Under the pieces are notes generated by a model that saw nothing but the letters and a program-made list of their open reading frames with translations, was not told where the DNA came from and made no database searches. 64,000 nucleotides of DNA from Stieleria sp. JC731 (GTDB lineage: Bacteria; Planctomycetota; Planctomycetia; Pirellulales; Pirellulaceae), in NCBI RefSeq assembly GCF_020966635.1, contig NZ_JAJKFQ010000005.1:310001-374000 (forward strand), in the 5' to 3' direction. Of this stretch, positions 1 to 9,548 are shown in pieces. Every line of letters begins with the position of its first letter. Positions within the stretch are counted from its first letter, which is position 1. The translations under genes were made by a program, and so were the position numbers.

Positions 1-2424
1 GCGTCCAATGGCGAACACCAAAAGCTTTTCCGTAACGCAGCGATAGAAATCGTCCGCATGATTTTCACGTAACAGCTTTTTTAGCTCGCGAATATCGCTA
101 AACGTTTCTCCGGTGACCAATTCACCTTGGGGTTCGATGGGTGATCCGTTATCGGAATCTCTCCACATTCCTAGGGCGTCAAAGTTTTCCAGAGCGAGAC
201 CGATCGGGTCCATTCGCGCGTGGCACGAAGCACATAACGCGTCTTCACGGTGGACCGCCAATAGTTCACGCAAGGTCGGTTCGCGTCCGTCGAAGCGATC
301 CGCTGATTCCTCCAGTTCGGGTACGACACCCGGTGCCGGTGGGGCGGGGGTACCCAAAATGTTATCGAGGATAAATAGCCCGCGTTTGACAGGTGAGGTG
401 CGTGTCGGATTGGAAGTCACCATCAACATGGAAGCTTGCGTCAGCAATCCGCCTCGGGGGCTGTCTTCTGGCAGTTCGACACGACGCATCTTTTCACCTT
501 TGACGCCTTCGATGCCATAGTGGTCCGCCAGTTTCGGATCCAGGAACGTGTAGTCACAGTCCAGCAGATCCAACAGGCTGACTTCGTTGCGGATGACGTA
601 TTCGACGAATTCCTCTGTCTCGCGCCGGATCGAACGTTTTAGGTCATCGTCAATGCGGTCGACTTGTCGTCGGATTTCGCGGAAGCGGTCCAGCTTGGCT
701 TGGTCTTCATCGGACATCTCTCCCCGTCGCCGAAAGAATCCACGGGGCAGCGTTTTGAACCATTCACGAAGCTCTTCGAGTTCTTCCGAATAGCCGAGGA
801 TCACGTTCGCATCAACATTGGCATTGACGACGTCTCGCGTTCGCAACCATTGTCCGACAAAGTTTCGGATAAAGGCGTCGGCCCGTTTGTCAGCCAACAT
901 TCGGTCGACTTGCGACTCCAGGTTTTCACGCAGTTTTCCTTGTTCGGCCAGCTCAACCAGTTCGTTATCCGGCATCGAAGACCACAGAAAGTACGACAGC
1001 CGTGAGGCGAGCGAAAGTTCGTCGACCAACGCATATCGCGAAGACGGATCGTCCGAAGCTGCCGATTCAATTCGAAACAGGAATCGCGGCGATGCCAGGA
1101 CGGCGACGATCGCTCGACTGATGCCGGATTCGAAAGTTGTCTCGGGCTGCGAGTAGACTGCTTCGGCTAGGCTGACCAGTCGATCGACCGTCTTGCGATC
1201 GACTTTGCCTCGGAAGGCGCGAGTTGCAAACCGTTCTAAAACTTCCGCCGCATATTGCCGTCGTTCCTCGGCTCCTTCTGGTGGTGAGTCACGAGTGAAA
1301 AAACGATCGTAATTTTGCGGGTGGACTAGCTCCTGGGTATCCAAGGGGCCTTCGATGCTGACACGATAGATTTCGAAATGAACGTGCGTGTTGCCTTCAT
1401 CTTCGAGGTCATCTTCGTCGCTCGCATTGACGATCGGTTCGATTTGGAACGAGATCTTGTGATCGCCCGCATCCCAATCTTTGACCGAATCGAATTCCGT
1501 TAGCTTGTTTTCGTCCCAACCCAATTCGGACTCAAAGGCGAGTTCGTCGTCGATGCGGCAGATGACTTTGTAGCGAGCCGGGTCGAATTCGAAGGAACCG
1601 TGTTGCTTCGTTCCGATCGAAACGTTGTAGCGGCCGTTGTCTTTGATCGCGAATTGTCGGCTGACCGTTGTTTCTTTCTTTCCGTCAAGCGATCGCCCGT
1701 TGCGATTTGATCCTTTGTCGGAAGTCGTGAAGTCATGCCCGCGAAAGTCTTGTCTGGGAATGATTTTCGTAACGCGGGGTACGGCGCGTTCGGTAATCAT
1801 TTCAGCCGCTTGAAGGTATTTGTCCAGCAGCAATGGCGAAACCATTAAGGCATCGGCGACGTTGTCAAAACCGTGACCTGAATCATCTGGTGGAAACAAT
1901 AAGGTCTCGTCAAAGTCCACACCCATCAAAGATCGAACGGTGTTGCCGTATTCTTGGCGGTTCATCCGTCGAACGGTGATCGGTCCTGGATCGGGGTTTT
2001 CGGGGTCAATACCGAACGGTCCAAACTTGATCCAGCGATTGACCCGTGCGAGTTCCTCCGGCTTCAGCTTCGGAGATCCAACGGGAGGCATCACACCGGC
2101 GCGAAGATTTTTGACAACGTTCCACCACAGTTCTGGATCGGCGTTTGCTTCTTCGCCGGACGAGAATTGGTCGAGGACGAAGTTGCCTTCTCGTTCGCCA
2201 TAGCCGTGGCAGTCGTAGCAGTAGTTCTGCAGAATCGGAACAATATCGCTTTCGTATGCCGCGATCGGATCCGATTCGATCGACGGCAATTCACCCGCGA
2301 CACCACATTGTGGTTCGGTTGCAAACCATGTCATTGCGACTGCGGCCGCGATGGTAAATCGACTCATTCGCGATTCCATTTGCCGAAGGACCCAAGGTCG
2401 CTGAATTCGAACAATCGATTTCAT
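1..2424 (-). CDS. Large secreted DUF1587/DUF1588/DUF1592/DUF1585 cytochrome-type protein, C-terminus off the window
   Basis: Minus-strand reading frame open from about 2424 to the left edge (808 codons, no stop). The N-terminus has a hydrophobic export segment (about residues 24-37) and then a haem-binding CYDCH motif at residues 69-73. Later come the RMNRQEY segment of DUF1587-type proteins, a beta-rich carbohydrate-binding-like middle, the RFLFRIE/LSYFLWSSMPD region of DUF1592, RGGLLTQASMLMVTSNPTRTSPVKRG cut short here to its core TSPVKRG, and a second haem motif CASCH near residue 730. The last visible residues (VTEKLLVFAIGR) are typical of the DUF1585 end, so little is missing. Such proteins are abundant in planctomycetes, usually paired with a DUF1552 gene, which would lie to the left; their substrate is unknown. 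In-frame ATGs at 2424, 2379 and 2367 are all possible starts, none with a clear ribosome site. Confidence 0.88.
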   Translation of the reverse strand, partial: MKSIVRIQRPWVLRQMESRMSRFTIAAAVAMTWFATEPQCGVAGELPSIESDPIAAYESDIVPILQNYCYDCHGYGEREGNFVLDQFSSGEEANADPELWWNVVKNLRAGVMPPVGSPKLKPEELARVNRWIKFGPFGIDPENPDPGPITVRRMNRQEYGNTVRSLMGVDFDETLLFPPDDSGHGFDNVADALMVSPLLLDKYLQAAEMITERAVPRVTKIIPRQDFRGHDFTTSDKGSNRNGRSLDGKKETTVSRQFAIKDNGRYNVSIGTKQHGSFEFDPARYKVICRIDDELAFESELGWDENKLTEFDSVKDWDAGDHKISFQIEPIVNASDEDDLEDEGNTHVHFEIYRVSIEGPLDTQELVHPQNYDRFFTRDSPPEGAEERRQYAAEVLERFATRAFRGKVDRKTVDRLVSLAEAVYSQPETTFESGISRAIVAVLASPRFLFRIESAASDDPSSRYALVDELSLASRLSYFLWSSMPDNELVELAEQGKLRENLESQVDRMLADKRADAFIRNFVGQWLRTRDVVNANVDANVILGYSEELEELREWFKTLPRGFFRRRGEMSDEDQAKLDRFREIRRQVDRIDDDLKRSIRRETEEFVEYVIRNEVSLLDLLDCDYTFLDPKLADHYGIEGVKGEKMRRVELPEDSPRGGLLTQASMLMVTSNPTRTSPVKRGLFILDNILGTPAPPAPGVVPELEESADRFDGREPTLRELLAVHREDALCASCHARMDPIGLALENFDALGMWRDSDNGSPIEPQGELVTGETFSDIRELKKLLRENHADDFYRCVTEKLLVFAIGR

Positions 2425-2607
2425 CAGATTCAAGGCAGGGTAGGGTGGGTTCTGAGGTCATCCCAGAATTGGGTGGGGCGGCACCATTTAAACACAAAAT
2501 ATTGGCCGATGTTACGGCAAAATCATGCTCAAGACGGCAAACCGGACGCCATAGCATAAAATCGTTCGGTTGCGGTGACAAACGTGGTTTCTTCTATGCC
2601 GGAGAAA

Positions 2608-3615
2608 TTAACAAGTCACCGATTCGCATGAGGCGAGCTGATCGGAAGCAACTTCATCGGAAGCTGCTAAATTGCAGTAGGAAGGACGCGAGCCCGACGT
2701 TTCATGGAGATAAGAATGGACGACTTGATTGTCTTCAACCAAGAATACGCCAGGCATCTGAAATCCGTCTCCCACCAGCTTTCCAAATCCATGACGATTT
2801 AGAATCGCAGCCTGGAAGCCCCGCCACCATACCGATGGCGGAACGAGTTGGTTGATACCACCACGTTGCAGGCCATATGCCTGATATAGATGACAATCGG
2901 GATCGCTGATCCGATGAACATCTGCAAGCCCGTAGGATGCGAATAGCTGTCCGTTGGATTGATTGTCCCCCATATGAACCAGAACAATTGTCACGCCCGA
3001 CTTTTCGATCTGCTCTCGCTGTTCACTGATGTCGCCAAGTGCCTCACGACAGAAAGTGCAGCCCGCATGTCTTAGAAAAACTACCAAAACCGGTCGCTTT
3101 GCTGATAAAGACCCGATCGTTTCTCCATGCTGCGATTGGTAGTGCACGTTCAGTTCCTGCATGGTTCCGTTGGTCGGACCCGCCTCTGGACGATTTGCAA
3201 TATCAAATGCCATGAACAAAATTGCAGCGAATGGAAAGAGCCAAATCAGATCATTGAATATGGTCAACAAGACCCAGTCCATTGACAGAGAACCGGTGGC
3301 AAGGTTCCAAGCGATACCGATCGGACCGAAGACTTTTCCTAGAAAGCCGACGAAGACGATGGGCCAGTGTCGGACCGGATCGCGCGACGCGATCGCATAT
3401 CCGACGCCATAGACCCCCACAATCATCCCCACGCATTGCCAAATGAAGGGGTAAGTTGGAATTTCCAATTCCGCCCAATTGAAGAAATCGTCCGGGCGAA
3501 GCACCACCCAGGTCCCCCAAGCCAAGTTGTAAACCGCAGCAGCGATCAAAACCGATTTTGCCCAACTGGCGGATTTGTCTTGTCGTGCAATCGGACGTGT
3601 TTGATTCGGATTCAA
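2608..3615 (-). CDS. Membrane-anchored peroxiredoxin-like (AhpC/TSA) fusion protein
   Basis: 335 residues. The N-terminal 140 residues contain about four hydrophobic helices (roughly 20-38, 58-76, 85-107, 114-137) resembling small DoxX-like membrane modules. The C-terminal part (about 150-300) is thioredoxin-fold: after the strand PVLVVFLRHAG comes CTFCREAL with cysteines at 186 and 189, the pattern of the AhpC/TSA-like (SelL/PRXL2-type) group. The last 25 residues add further cysteines. Role inferred: membrane-linked thiol peroxidase or disulfide reductase. No in-frame ATG exists near the N-terminus; TTG at 3615 is the best start, with a weak GAG upstream. Oddity: the fusion of a membrane module to this redox domain. 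Convergent to nothing on its left; the upstream side is the repeat-bearing gap 3616-4011. Confidence 0.7.
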   Translation of the reverse strand: MNPNQTRPIARQDKSASWAKSVLIAAAVYNLAWGTWVVLRPDDFFNWAELEIPTYPFIWQCVGMIVGVYGVGYAIASRDPVRHWPIVFVGFLGKVFGPIGIAWNLATGSLSMDWVLLTIFNDLIWLFPFAAILFMAFDIANRPEAGPTNGTMQELNVHYQSQHGETIGSLSAKRPVLVVFLRHAGCTFCREALGDISEQREQIEKSGVTIVLVHMGDNQSNGQLFASYGLADVHRISDPDCHLYQAYGLQRGGINQLVPPSVWWRGFQAAILNRHGFGKLVGDGFQMPGVFLVEDNQVVHSYLHETSGSRPSYCNLAASDEVASDQLASCESVTC

Positions 3616-4011
3616 GGCATAGCTCGATTCGAGGGGGCTCTGTCAAACAGGGTTGCTGCGTCAGCCACTATTAACCGCGTATCTTCTAATTGCAAAACAG
3701 GAATTCTATCCTCGAAAGTCCAGGCTGACGAATCAGCAAATCGCCAGTCGACTAGATTGTCGCGGCGGATTGTCATTGCGAAGAAGCATGCATAGGCTGA
3801 CCGGAACGCGACGATGTTCGGTGGAAGTCTTTGTCACAGAATTGTTGCGAAAGCGTTTGCGGCATTTCCGAAGTCCGCATCTGCCCTAGTGCTTCGTTCC
3901 AACTCGATTTTAGGATTAGCCGTATGGCGGCAGCCACGGTTTGAGTGCAATAACCGGGGCTAACGCCCGTCGGCTGATAGTCCGAACAAAACACCTTCAA
4001 GATCTTGCTTC
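3616..4011. other. Gene-free stretch holding one palindromic repeat copy
   Basis: No convincing reading frame. It lies between the divergent peroxiredoxin fusion and the thioesterase, so both promoters must be here, but I see no clear -35/-10 pair. The right half (about 3889-3985) is a dispersed repeat described separately. Confidence 0.6.
3889..3985 (+). repeat. Dispersed palindromic repeat, single copy (inverted partner at 36.9 kb)
   Basis: About 97 bp from GTGCTTCGTTCCAA to GGCTGATAGTCCGAAC. The inner part is an imperfect palindrome: TTAGCCGTATGGCGG-CAGCCACGGTTT, a short loop, then AATAACCGGGGCTAACGCC. The reverse complement of about 36925-37022 matches it nearly base for base, including the flanking GCTTCGTTCCAA, so the two are copies of one mobile or duplicated element. 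Core words (CCGTGGCTAACGCC, CGGCT) are shared with the arrays at 31 kb and 62 kb. Confidence 0.8.
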
Positions 4012-4422
4012 ATGTTGGCACATTCCATTGAACATCGCGTCCGCTACGATGAGTGTGATCCGATGGGGTTTGTTCATCACAGTGTCTACCTCCAGTATTT
4101 TGAAATTGGACGCACCGAATTGCTGCGTGCAAGCGGAGGCCGGTATCGTGATATGGAAGACGAGGGCCTGTTAGTTGTCGTTGTTAACGTCAACTGTCGT
4201 TACCACAGGCCTGCAAAATATGATGACCTCGTTCAGATCGAGACTCGGATCGCGAAAGTAACGGCTGGGAAAATCATCCACGAATATCTCGTTTCACGCG
4301 AAGGCGAGAAACTGGTCTCAGCCGAAGTCACCTTGGCCGTCATCGATCGGCAGGGTCAGGTTCAACGTGTCCCGCAAAGCCTGCGTGACCAGTATCAGCA
4401 AGATCAAGAAGCGTCATCCTGA
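4012..4422 (+). CDS. Hot-dog acyl-CoA thioesterase (YbgC/FadM-like)
   Basis: 136 residues, the usual size of single-domain 4HBT enzymes. The catalytic signature is clear at residues 12-32: YDECDPMGFVHHSVYLQYFE, which matches the family pattern with an aspartate, MG and HxxYL-x-x-FE. The following HRPAKYDDLVQIETRI strand and late AEVTLAVID strand complete the hot-dog fold. Expected role: hydrolysis of acyl-CoA thioesters in the cytoplasm; the chain length cannot be read from sequence. ATG at 4012. The 3' end overlaps the convergent ABC permease gene by 9 bp. Confidence 0.85.
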   Translation: MLAHSIEHRVRYDECDPMGFVHHSVYLQYFEIGRTELLRASGGRYRDMEDEGLLVVVVNVNCRYHRPAKYDDLVQIETRIAKVTAGKIIHEYLVSREGEKLVSAEVTLAVIDRQGQVQRVPQSLRDQYQQDQEASS

Positions 4423-6072
4423 GGTCGCGATCGCGGACTGTGATTTCGCTAGTGCCCGTCGTGCGATCATGCGTTTGACGACAACGTCAACGATGACGCC
4501 TGCAAGAATCACGATTCCGATGATCGCAAATTCAAGCTTGGTGCTGATACCCAAAATGTTGATCGCGTTGTAAAGCACACGCATCACCGCGGCACCGATC
4601 ACAACGCCTAGGATATTGCCTTCACCGCCACGCAAGCTACAACCGCCCAGCACCGCTGCCGCGATGGCGTAAAGTTCATAGAATTCGCCAAACCCCGACG
4701 GTTGGACGGAGTTTACGTCCAGCGAAAACAGAATGCCTCCCAGGCCTGCCGCCAGTGAGCAGAGGACATAAGCGACAACGACCATTCGCTTGGTGTTGAT
4801 CCCGCTGTACCGTGCCGCTTCTTCGTTGCTGCCCAGTGCCAGCAGATAGCGGCCGTAAACGGTGCGATTGAGGAATACGCTTGCCAAGAACGCAAGCCCG
4901 ATCATCAGCAACATGGGAGTCGGGACCATCGTCGTGACCAAGTCTGTTTGGCCAAGCAACGCGAGCACTCCGAAAACAATCATAGGCAGCGCAAGTGACC
5001 GACTGGTGGCGTTTGACGAGCTTCCTGATTGGATCATCCAGCCGATCGATCCGATCACCATCGCGACGACGAAAAACTCGATCAGCATCACTGCGGTTTT
5101 CAATGTCCCACCCGTGATCGTGACTGCTCCGACACGCCACATGTCTTCCGGTGCGGCGTCGCGAAACAACGGCACGACAAACCAAATGCTTAGCCCCAGC
5201 AATACCAACGATACCAAAACGGAAATTAACGGCCCGGTGATTCGTTTTGCGTTCGTCTTGAATGCAGCTCCGACGAATGCGATCAATGCGGGAATGAACA
5301 GCAGCGTCGCCGCGTACTGCATGATCATCGCTGGCAGTTTGGTTCCGTCCGGTGTCGCGGTGACCCGAATGCCGCGAATCTGATACTCCCCAATAGGCAG
5401 TAGGACGGGGCCTTCGCCCGTTTCCCAACCGAGCCAAAAACGCGAACTCCCCGTGATGGCGAGAAACAATCCGACTAGTGGCAGCGACCAGCGCTGGATC
5501 TGATTGGAAACCGAGGAAGCGTCAGGTCTCGGAACGAAACGGAATGCTTTCCAGATGCCAACAACCAGCAAGGCAATACCGAGGATCGCTAGCATGGTTG
5601 CCCAGCTAGCAGGTTTGCCCGTTGCCAGCAAACGCAAGCTGTTGTCATAGCTTTGACCGTACCCCAACGTCTGGTCATCGGTCAGCCATCTTGAAAAGCC
5701 TCGATAGAAAAGCAGCCCGCAAAGGGTGACCACAAATGGTTGTAGATCCAGCCTGGTAATCAACAACCCATGCAGTAATCCGATTGCGGCGGAAACGACA
5801 AGTACCGTGGCGATGGATGCCAACGGCGATAGTCCATGGTCCACGACCAGCATCGGAAGTAGGCATGCGACGAGACCGACGACGGATCCGATCGATAGAT
5901 CAATACCTCCGGTAATGATCACGAACGAGACTCCGATCGACAGGATGCCAAACAAGGCGCTCCAACGCGTGATGTTGTTCAGGTTGCCCTGTCCAACAAA
6001 ACTGTCGTTCAAAATTGTCGTGAACAAGCAGACGAAGATCAGCAGTCCAAAGATTCCAAGCACTTTATTCAT
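4414..6072 (-). CDS. Sugar ABC transporter permease (RbsC/XylH family, oversized)
   Basis: 552 residues, far longer than RbsC (about 320) or XylH (about 390). The family signature [17 protein letters not shown] lies near residues 51-67 and the C-terminal core [10 protein letters not shown] ... [19 protein letters not shown] is intact. The additional length sits in the middle (roughly residues 165-380), including a polar segment with [15 protein letters not shown] and extra hydrophobic helices. Start chosen at ATG 6072: GGAG lies 6 nt upstream, and the ATG overlaps the end of the ATPase gene by 8 bp, indicating translational coupling. It forms the inner-membrane channel for the lipoprotein and ATPase encoded just upstream. 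Substrate is not determinable; the family carries ribose, xylose and related monosaccharides. Confidence 0.85.
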   Translation of the reverse strand: MNKVLGIFGLLIFVCLFTTILNDSFVGQGNLNNITRWSALFGILSIGVSFVIITGGIDLSIGSVVGLVACLLPMLVVDHGLSPLASIATVLVVSAAIGLLHGLLITRLDLQPFVVTLCGLLFYRGFSRWLTDDQTLGYGQSYDNSLRLLATGKPASWATMLAILGIALLVVGIWKAFRFVPRPDASSVSNQIQRWSLPLVGLFLAITGSSRFWLGWETGEGPVLLPIGEYQIRGIRVTATPDGTKLPAMIMQYAATLLFIPALIAFVGAAFKTNAKRITGPLISVLVSLVLLGLSIWFVVPLFRDAAPEDMWRVGAVTITGGTLKTAVMLIEFFVVAMVIGSIGWMIQSGSSSNATSRSLALPMIVFGVLALLGQTDLVTTMVPTPMLLMIGLAFLASVFLNRTVYGRYLLALGSNEEAARYSGINTKRMVVVAYVLCSLAAGLGGILFSLDVNSVQPSGFGEFYELYAIAAAVLGGCSLRGGEGNILGVVIGAAVMRVLYNAINILGISTKLEFAIIGIVILAGVIVDVVVKRMIARRALAKSQSAIATSG

Positions 6073-7594
6073 CTGATACTCCGACGCTGACACCTGTTGC
6101 CAAATTCATGATGCGTTCTTCGGTAATTTCTTCGCCGGATAAATCGCCAGTCATCTTTCCTTCGTGCATGACCAATGTGCGGTCACTCAGGGCAATGATT
6201 TCTTCCATCTCGCTAGAAACGAATAAGACTGCCAGGCCCTCAGATGCGAGCGATTCCATCAGTCGATAGATTTCTTCTTTGGCACCGATATCGATACCAC
6301 GTGTCGGCTCATCAAGCATGAGTACCTTGGGACGCAATGCCAGCCATTTCCCCAGCACCACTTTCTGTTGATTGCCGCCAGACAGGTAGCGAACGACCTG
6401 TTCCGACGAAGGCGTCTTGATTGCCAATCGGTCAATCGAACCATCGGTGTCGGTGGTTTCTTGTTGAAAGTTGATCCACAGACCCGATCGAGCGTGTTCT
6501 TTGATGCTTGCCAGCGAGATGTTCGGTTTGACACCGAAGTCGATGACCAAGCCTTGTGTTTTTCGGTCTTCTGGGACCAGTCCTAATCCATTTCCAATGG
6601 CATCCGATGGCGAATTGATGCGGACCTCTTTGCCATCGACTTCAATTTTGCCGCCAAGGGATTCCGTCACACCAAAGAGACAACGTAGCAGTTCGCTGCG
6701 TCCTGCGCCGACAAGCCCGGCAATCCCAAGCAGTTCACCTGGACGGATATCAAAACTGATCTTTTCTGTCGGGTGCTCTGGGACGATAAAGTCTTTGACT
6801 GAAAGCACCGCCGGACGATCGTTTAATTCGGCGCGCTGGGTGCGATTGTAGAAACGCGAAACGTCACGCCCGACCATGCGGCTGACCATCGCGTCGTGGG
6901 TGATTTCGTCGTGGTTCAAGTTGCCTGCGTTTTCTCCATCACGCATCACGACGACTCGATCGGCTAGACGTTCGACTTCGGCCAAACGGTGTGAGATGTA
7001 GATCACACTCACCCCGCGATCACGAAGTGCTTCGACGACTTCGAACAGTGCTTCGGCTTCACGCTGCGAAAGACTGCTGGTCGGTTCATCCATAATCAGG
7101 ACGCGAGCATCAATGGAAAGCGCCTTTGCGATTTCCACCATCTGCTGTTTACCGATCGTCAGTCCTCGCAAAAGGGTTTGTGGTGAAACGTCAAGGCCGA
7201 CGTCGTCAAGATAGCGTTTTGCCTGCTCGTTGATTTTCGAGCGATGGATCAAGCCAAATCGAGTCGGCTCGCGACCCAAAAAGATATTGGCACCGACCGT
7301 CAAGTTCTCAGCGAGGTTCAACTCTTGATGGATCAGCGCGATGCCCCGGTCGATCGCGTCCGATACACCAGAAAAGTCCACCGGTTTGCCGTCGATTAGA
7401 ATCTCGCCCGAGTCTGCAGGTTGCACACCGGCGAGGATCTTCATCAAAGTGCTCTTTCCGGCACCGTTTTCCCCTACGATCGCAAGGACTTCACCGCGAT
7501 TGAGTTGCAGATCGACTTGGTGCAACGCGCGCACACCGGGAAATCGTTTGCTCAACGAACGCACTTCCAACAGCGGCGTCTGTGACTCCGGCAT
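6065..7594 (-). CDS. Sugar ABC transporter ATP-binding protein (RbsA/XylG family)
   Basis: About 509 residues with two fused nucleotide-binding domains. The first has Walker [10 protein letters not shown], signature-like [15 protein letters not shown] and Walker [13 protein letters not shown]. The second has the degenerate [12 protein letters not shown] typical of RbsA/XylG, then [16 protein letters not shown] and [19 protein letters not shown] at 7594 places the first motif at the usual distance from the N-terminus; an upstream in-frame GTG at 7720 would add 42 residues without family support. Energises the permease that overlaps its 3' end. Same strand and order (binding protein, ATPase, permease) as a normal sugar importer operon. 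Confidence 0.88.
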   Translation of the reverse strand: MPESQTPLLEVRSLSKRFPGVRALHQVDLQLNRGEVLAIVGENGAGKSTLMKILAGVQPADSGEILIDGKPVDFSGVSDAIDRGIALIHQELNLAENLTVGANIFLGREPTRFGLIHRSKINEQAKRYLDDVGLDVSPQTLLRGLTIGKQQMVEIAKALSIDARVLIMDEPTSSLSQREAEALFEVVEALRDRGVSVIYISHRLAEVERLADRVVVMRDGENAGNLNHDEITHDAMVSRMVGRDVSRFYNRTQRAELNDRPAVLSVKDFIVPEHPTEKISFDIRPGELLGIAGLVGAGRSELLRCLFGVTESLGGKIEVDGKEVRINSPSDAIGNGLGLVPEDRKTQGLVIDFGVKPNISLASIKEHARSGLWINFQQETTDTDGSIDRLAIKTPSSEQVVRYLSGGNQQKVVLGKWLALRPKVLMLDEPTRGIDIGAKEEIYRLMESLASEGLAVLFVSSEMEEIIALSDRTLVMHEGKMTGDLSGEEITEERIMNLATGVSVGVSDE

Positions 7595-7846
7595 GTCTGG
7601 TTGGTCGACGTTTCTTTGATCGTTCACGGGACGCTGTGTTAAGTGCAAGTCTGAGAAGTAGGCATCACGCGATAGGGCGTGCACGTCATTTGCTGTCCCA
7701 TCCGAAGTCGCATTGGCCACGTACGGCGTATCCTTGTCTTCGCCTAAGGTCTGTCCGATGCCGTTGGATGATTGTTCCGGCAGGCCGATTTGTGGCTATC
7801 GATTTTTGACGAGGAAGAAGCAACGCATGGACTGGCAGGTTCTTTC

Positions 7847-8974
7847 CTACTTTGCCCCTGCCTCATCTCCGGTCAACGATTTCAACTCGTCCCAGAACTC
7901 TTGCACGTTGTCTTGGCGGATTGACCGAGCGGGAATGTCAAGGAACCCTCCTTCGGGAAGCGCTGTTTCGTCGCCCGCGGCGAGCTTCGACAGCATCTCG
8001 ACAGACTTGTATCCATATTGATATGGGTTCTGAACGATCGTGCCGTGGCAATCACCGCTAACGATGGCTTGCAAAGTTCGGTCGTCTTCGTCGAAACCAA
8101 CCACTTTGATTTCACCGAGTTTTCCTGCGCCGCTGATGGCTTCCAGAATGTTGGGTGGGTTGTAAGCGAACAGTCCGACCATGCAACCGATCTCGGGATA
8201 CTTGACAATGGCATCTTCCGCCAAACTCTTTGCCTTGGCGAAGTCGAAATCGTCTGTACGTGTATCAAGGATTCTGTACTTGTCGCCTTTCAAAACCGCA
8301 TCGGCCGCATCAAACGCTCGTTTGGGATCGTTAGAGCGATCGAGCAGTTCATCAATCACGCCTTGTCGTCGCTGGTCGGCATTGAGTTGCCCAAGTCGTC
8401 CGACGAAGATCATGACATCGCCGCCATCGGGCAAAGCTTCTTTGACGAGCTTGCCGCACATGCGTCCGGCGTCATAGTTGTTCATTCCGATGTAAGCCAA
8501 TCGATTGGCGTCGGGCGCGTCGGAGTCTTGGGTGATCAAATTCGTTGATGCGGCAACTTCATTAAGAATGCTAGTTTGGTTTGCAGGGTCGATCGGGCTA
8601 ACAGCGACGCCGTCAACGCCCAAGGAAATCAGCTCTTCTAAGGTTCGCTTCTGGTCCGCGGCTCCATCGGGCATGCGGATGGTGCATTCAACACCAAGGT
8701 CGCGGGCAGCTGCTTTGCATCCAGCTTCGGCGATCACCCAAAATGAAGCGATACCGTTGGTGACATAAGCCACTTTGATGTCGTCCCCATCGGCTTTTTT
8801 GATCGCGTTGGCCGCGTTCGTTTCGGCGAGTTCATTCTCTTGGTTGGAATCAACTTTTTCGATCTTGCAGCCGACTGCCATAGCCGCAACCAGAGCGATC
8901 AGCGACACGCGACCTGCCCACGATGAAGCACCGGCAATTGAATGGCGACGGAAAAACCTCAGACAGTTGCTCAT
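7847..8974 (-). CDS. Periplasmic sugar-binding lipoprotein of ABC importer
   Basis: 375 residues. Lipoprotein signal LIALVAAMAVGC with the acylated cysteine near residue 34 ends in an AVGC lipobox; the mature protein follows the RbsB/peripl_BP_4 pattern (VAYVTNGIASFWVIAEAGCKAAARDLG, DGVAVSPIDPANQTSILNE, IVGLFAYNPPNILEA-like segment, KVVGFDEDDRTLQAI). ATG at 8974 is chosen because the signal peptide begins there; a longer frame reaching 9115 lacks export features. First gene of the importer; about 250 bp separates it from the ATPase start. Expected to deliver a monosaccharide or related polyol to the permease. Confidence 0.87.
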   Translation of the reverse strand: MSNCLRFFRRHSIAGASSWAGRVSLIALVAAMAVGCKIEKVDSNQENELAETNAANAIKKADGDDIKVAYVTNGIASFWVIAEAGCKAAARDLGVECTIRMPDGAADQKRTLEELISLGVDGVAVSPIDPANQTSILNEVAASTNLITQDSDAPDANRLAYIGMNNYDAGRMCGKLVKEALPDGGDVMIFVGRLGQLNADQRRQGVIDELLDRSNDPKRAFDAADAVLKGDKYRILDTRTDDFDFAKAKSLAEDAIVKYPEIGCMVGLFAYNPPNILEAISGAGKLGEIKVVGFDEDDRTLQAIVSGDCHGTIVQNPYQYGYKSVEMLSKLAAGDETALPEGGFLDIPARSIRQDNVQEFWDELKSLTGDEAGAK

Positions 8975-9548
8975 GGCAGAAACCGAAACGGGGGGATGGC
9001 AGTGTGGCTGGGAAAGCCAGATTAACGGTGGCTTAAAGTGGCTTTTGGCAACCAAGCAGTGTAAGTGGGGAAACATTGTCCCGCAAGCGAACTGCCGCAG
9101 TCGGCGGGGCACCAATCCGGACCAGCCGCATAGGCTGCAAAGTCAATCCCGTCGGCAAAGTCACTGAGGACCGCAAAGTCAGAGAACCGTGATGGCAAAG
9201 TCCACCAGCGTTCCGCAACCGGCTGATGCGTTGAGGTTTAGCCAGTCGATATCGACACCCTAACGAGAGATCACTTTTCGCTCCGCAACCCCCTGGAAGC
9301 GAACGCGATTGATTCGTTGATCCCGGATACTGCGCAGACGCTGTAGAGTCGAGTTGAGTTTTCACACGGAATTGCCGTGGGACTCAAACGCCAAGTGAAA
9401 TGCCCCGCACCATTTTGTTCGCAGGGAAAATCATCAGACGTCGACAGCGGCTAGAACACCAATCGCAACTCCCTGTTGGATAGCTCGGGGTACGGATCGG
9501 AAATCAATCGAATCATCCTCAACGCAGATAACGCAAGAGACCTAGGCC
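8975..9548. other. Divergent promoter region with repeated 8-mer
   Basis: 574 bp between the minus-strand sugar-binding protein and the plus-strand histidine kinase. No credible gene. It contains four copies of GCAAAGTC (see separate entry), the only striking pattern here. Confidence 0.6.
9137..9202. promoter_or_regulatory. Four direct copies of GCAAAGTC, possible regulator-binding cluster
   Basis: GCAAAGTC begins at 9137, 9155, 9173 and 9195, i.e. spacings of 18, 18 and 22 bp. The cluster lies about 160-230 bp upstream of the sugar-binding protein start. Regular spacing close to two helical turns suggests side-by-side protein binding; that is inference, and a short degenerate tandem duplication is the alternative. 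Confidence 0.35.

Noticed and set aside
9033-9365. 110-codon minus-strand frame upstream of the sugar-binding protein
   Set aside because: Crosses the GCAAAGTC cluster, no family features and no ribosome site.
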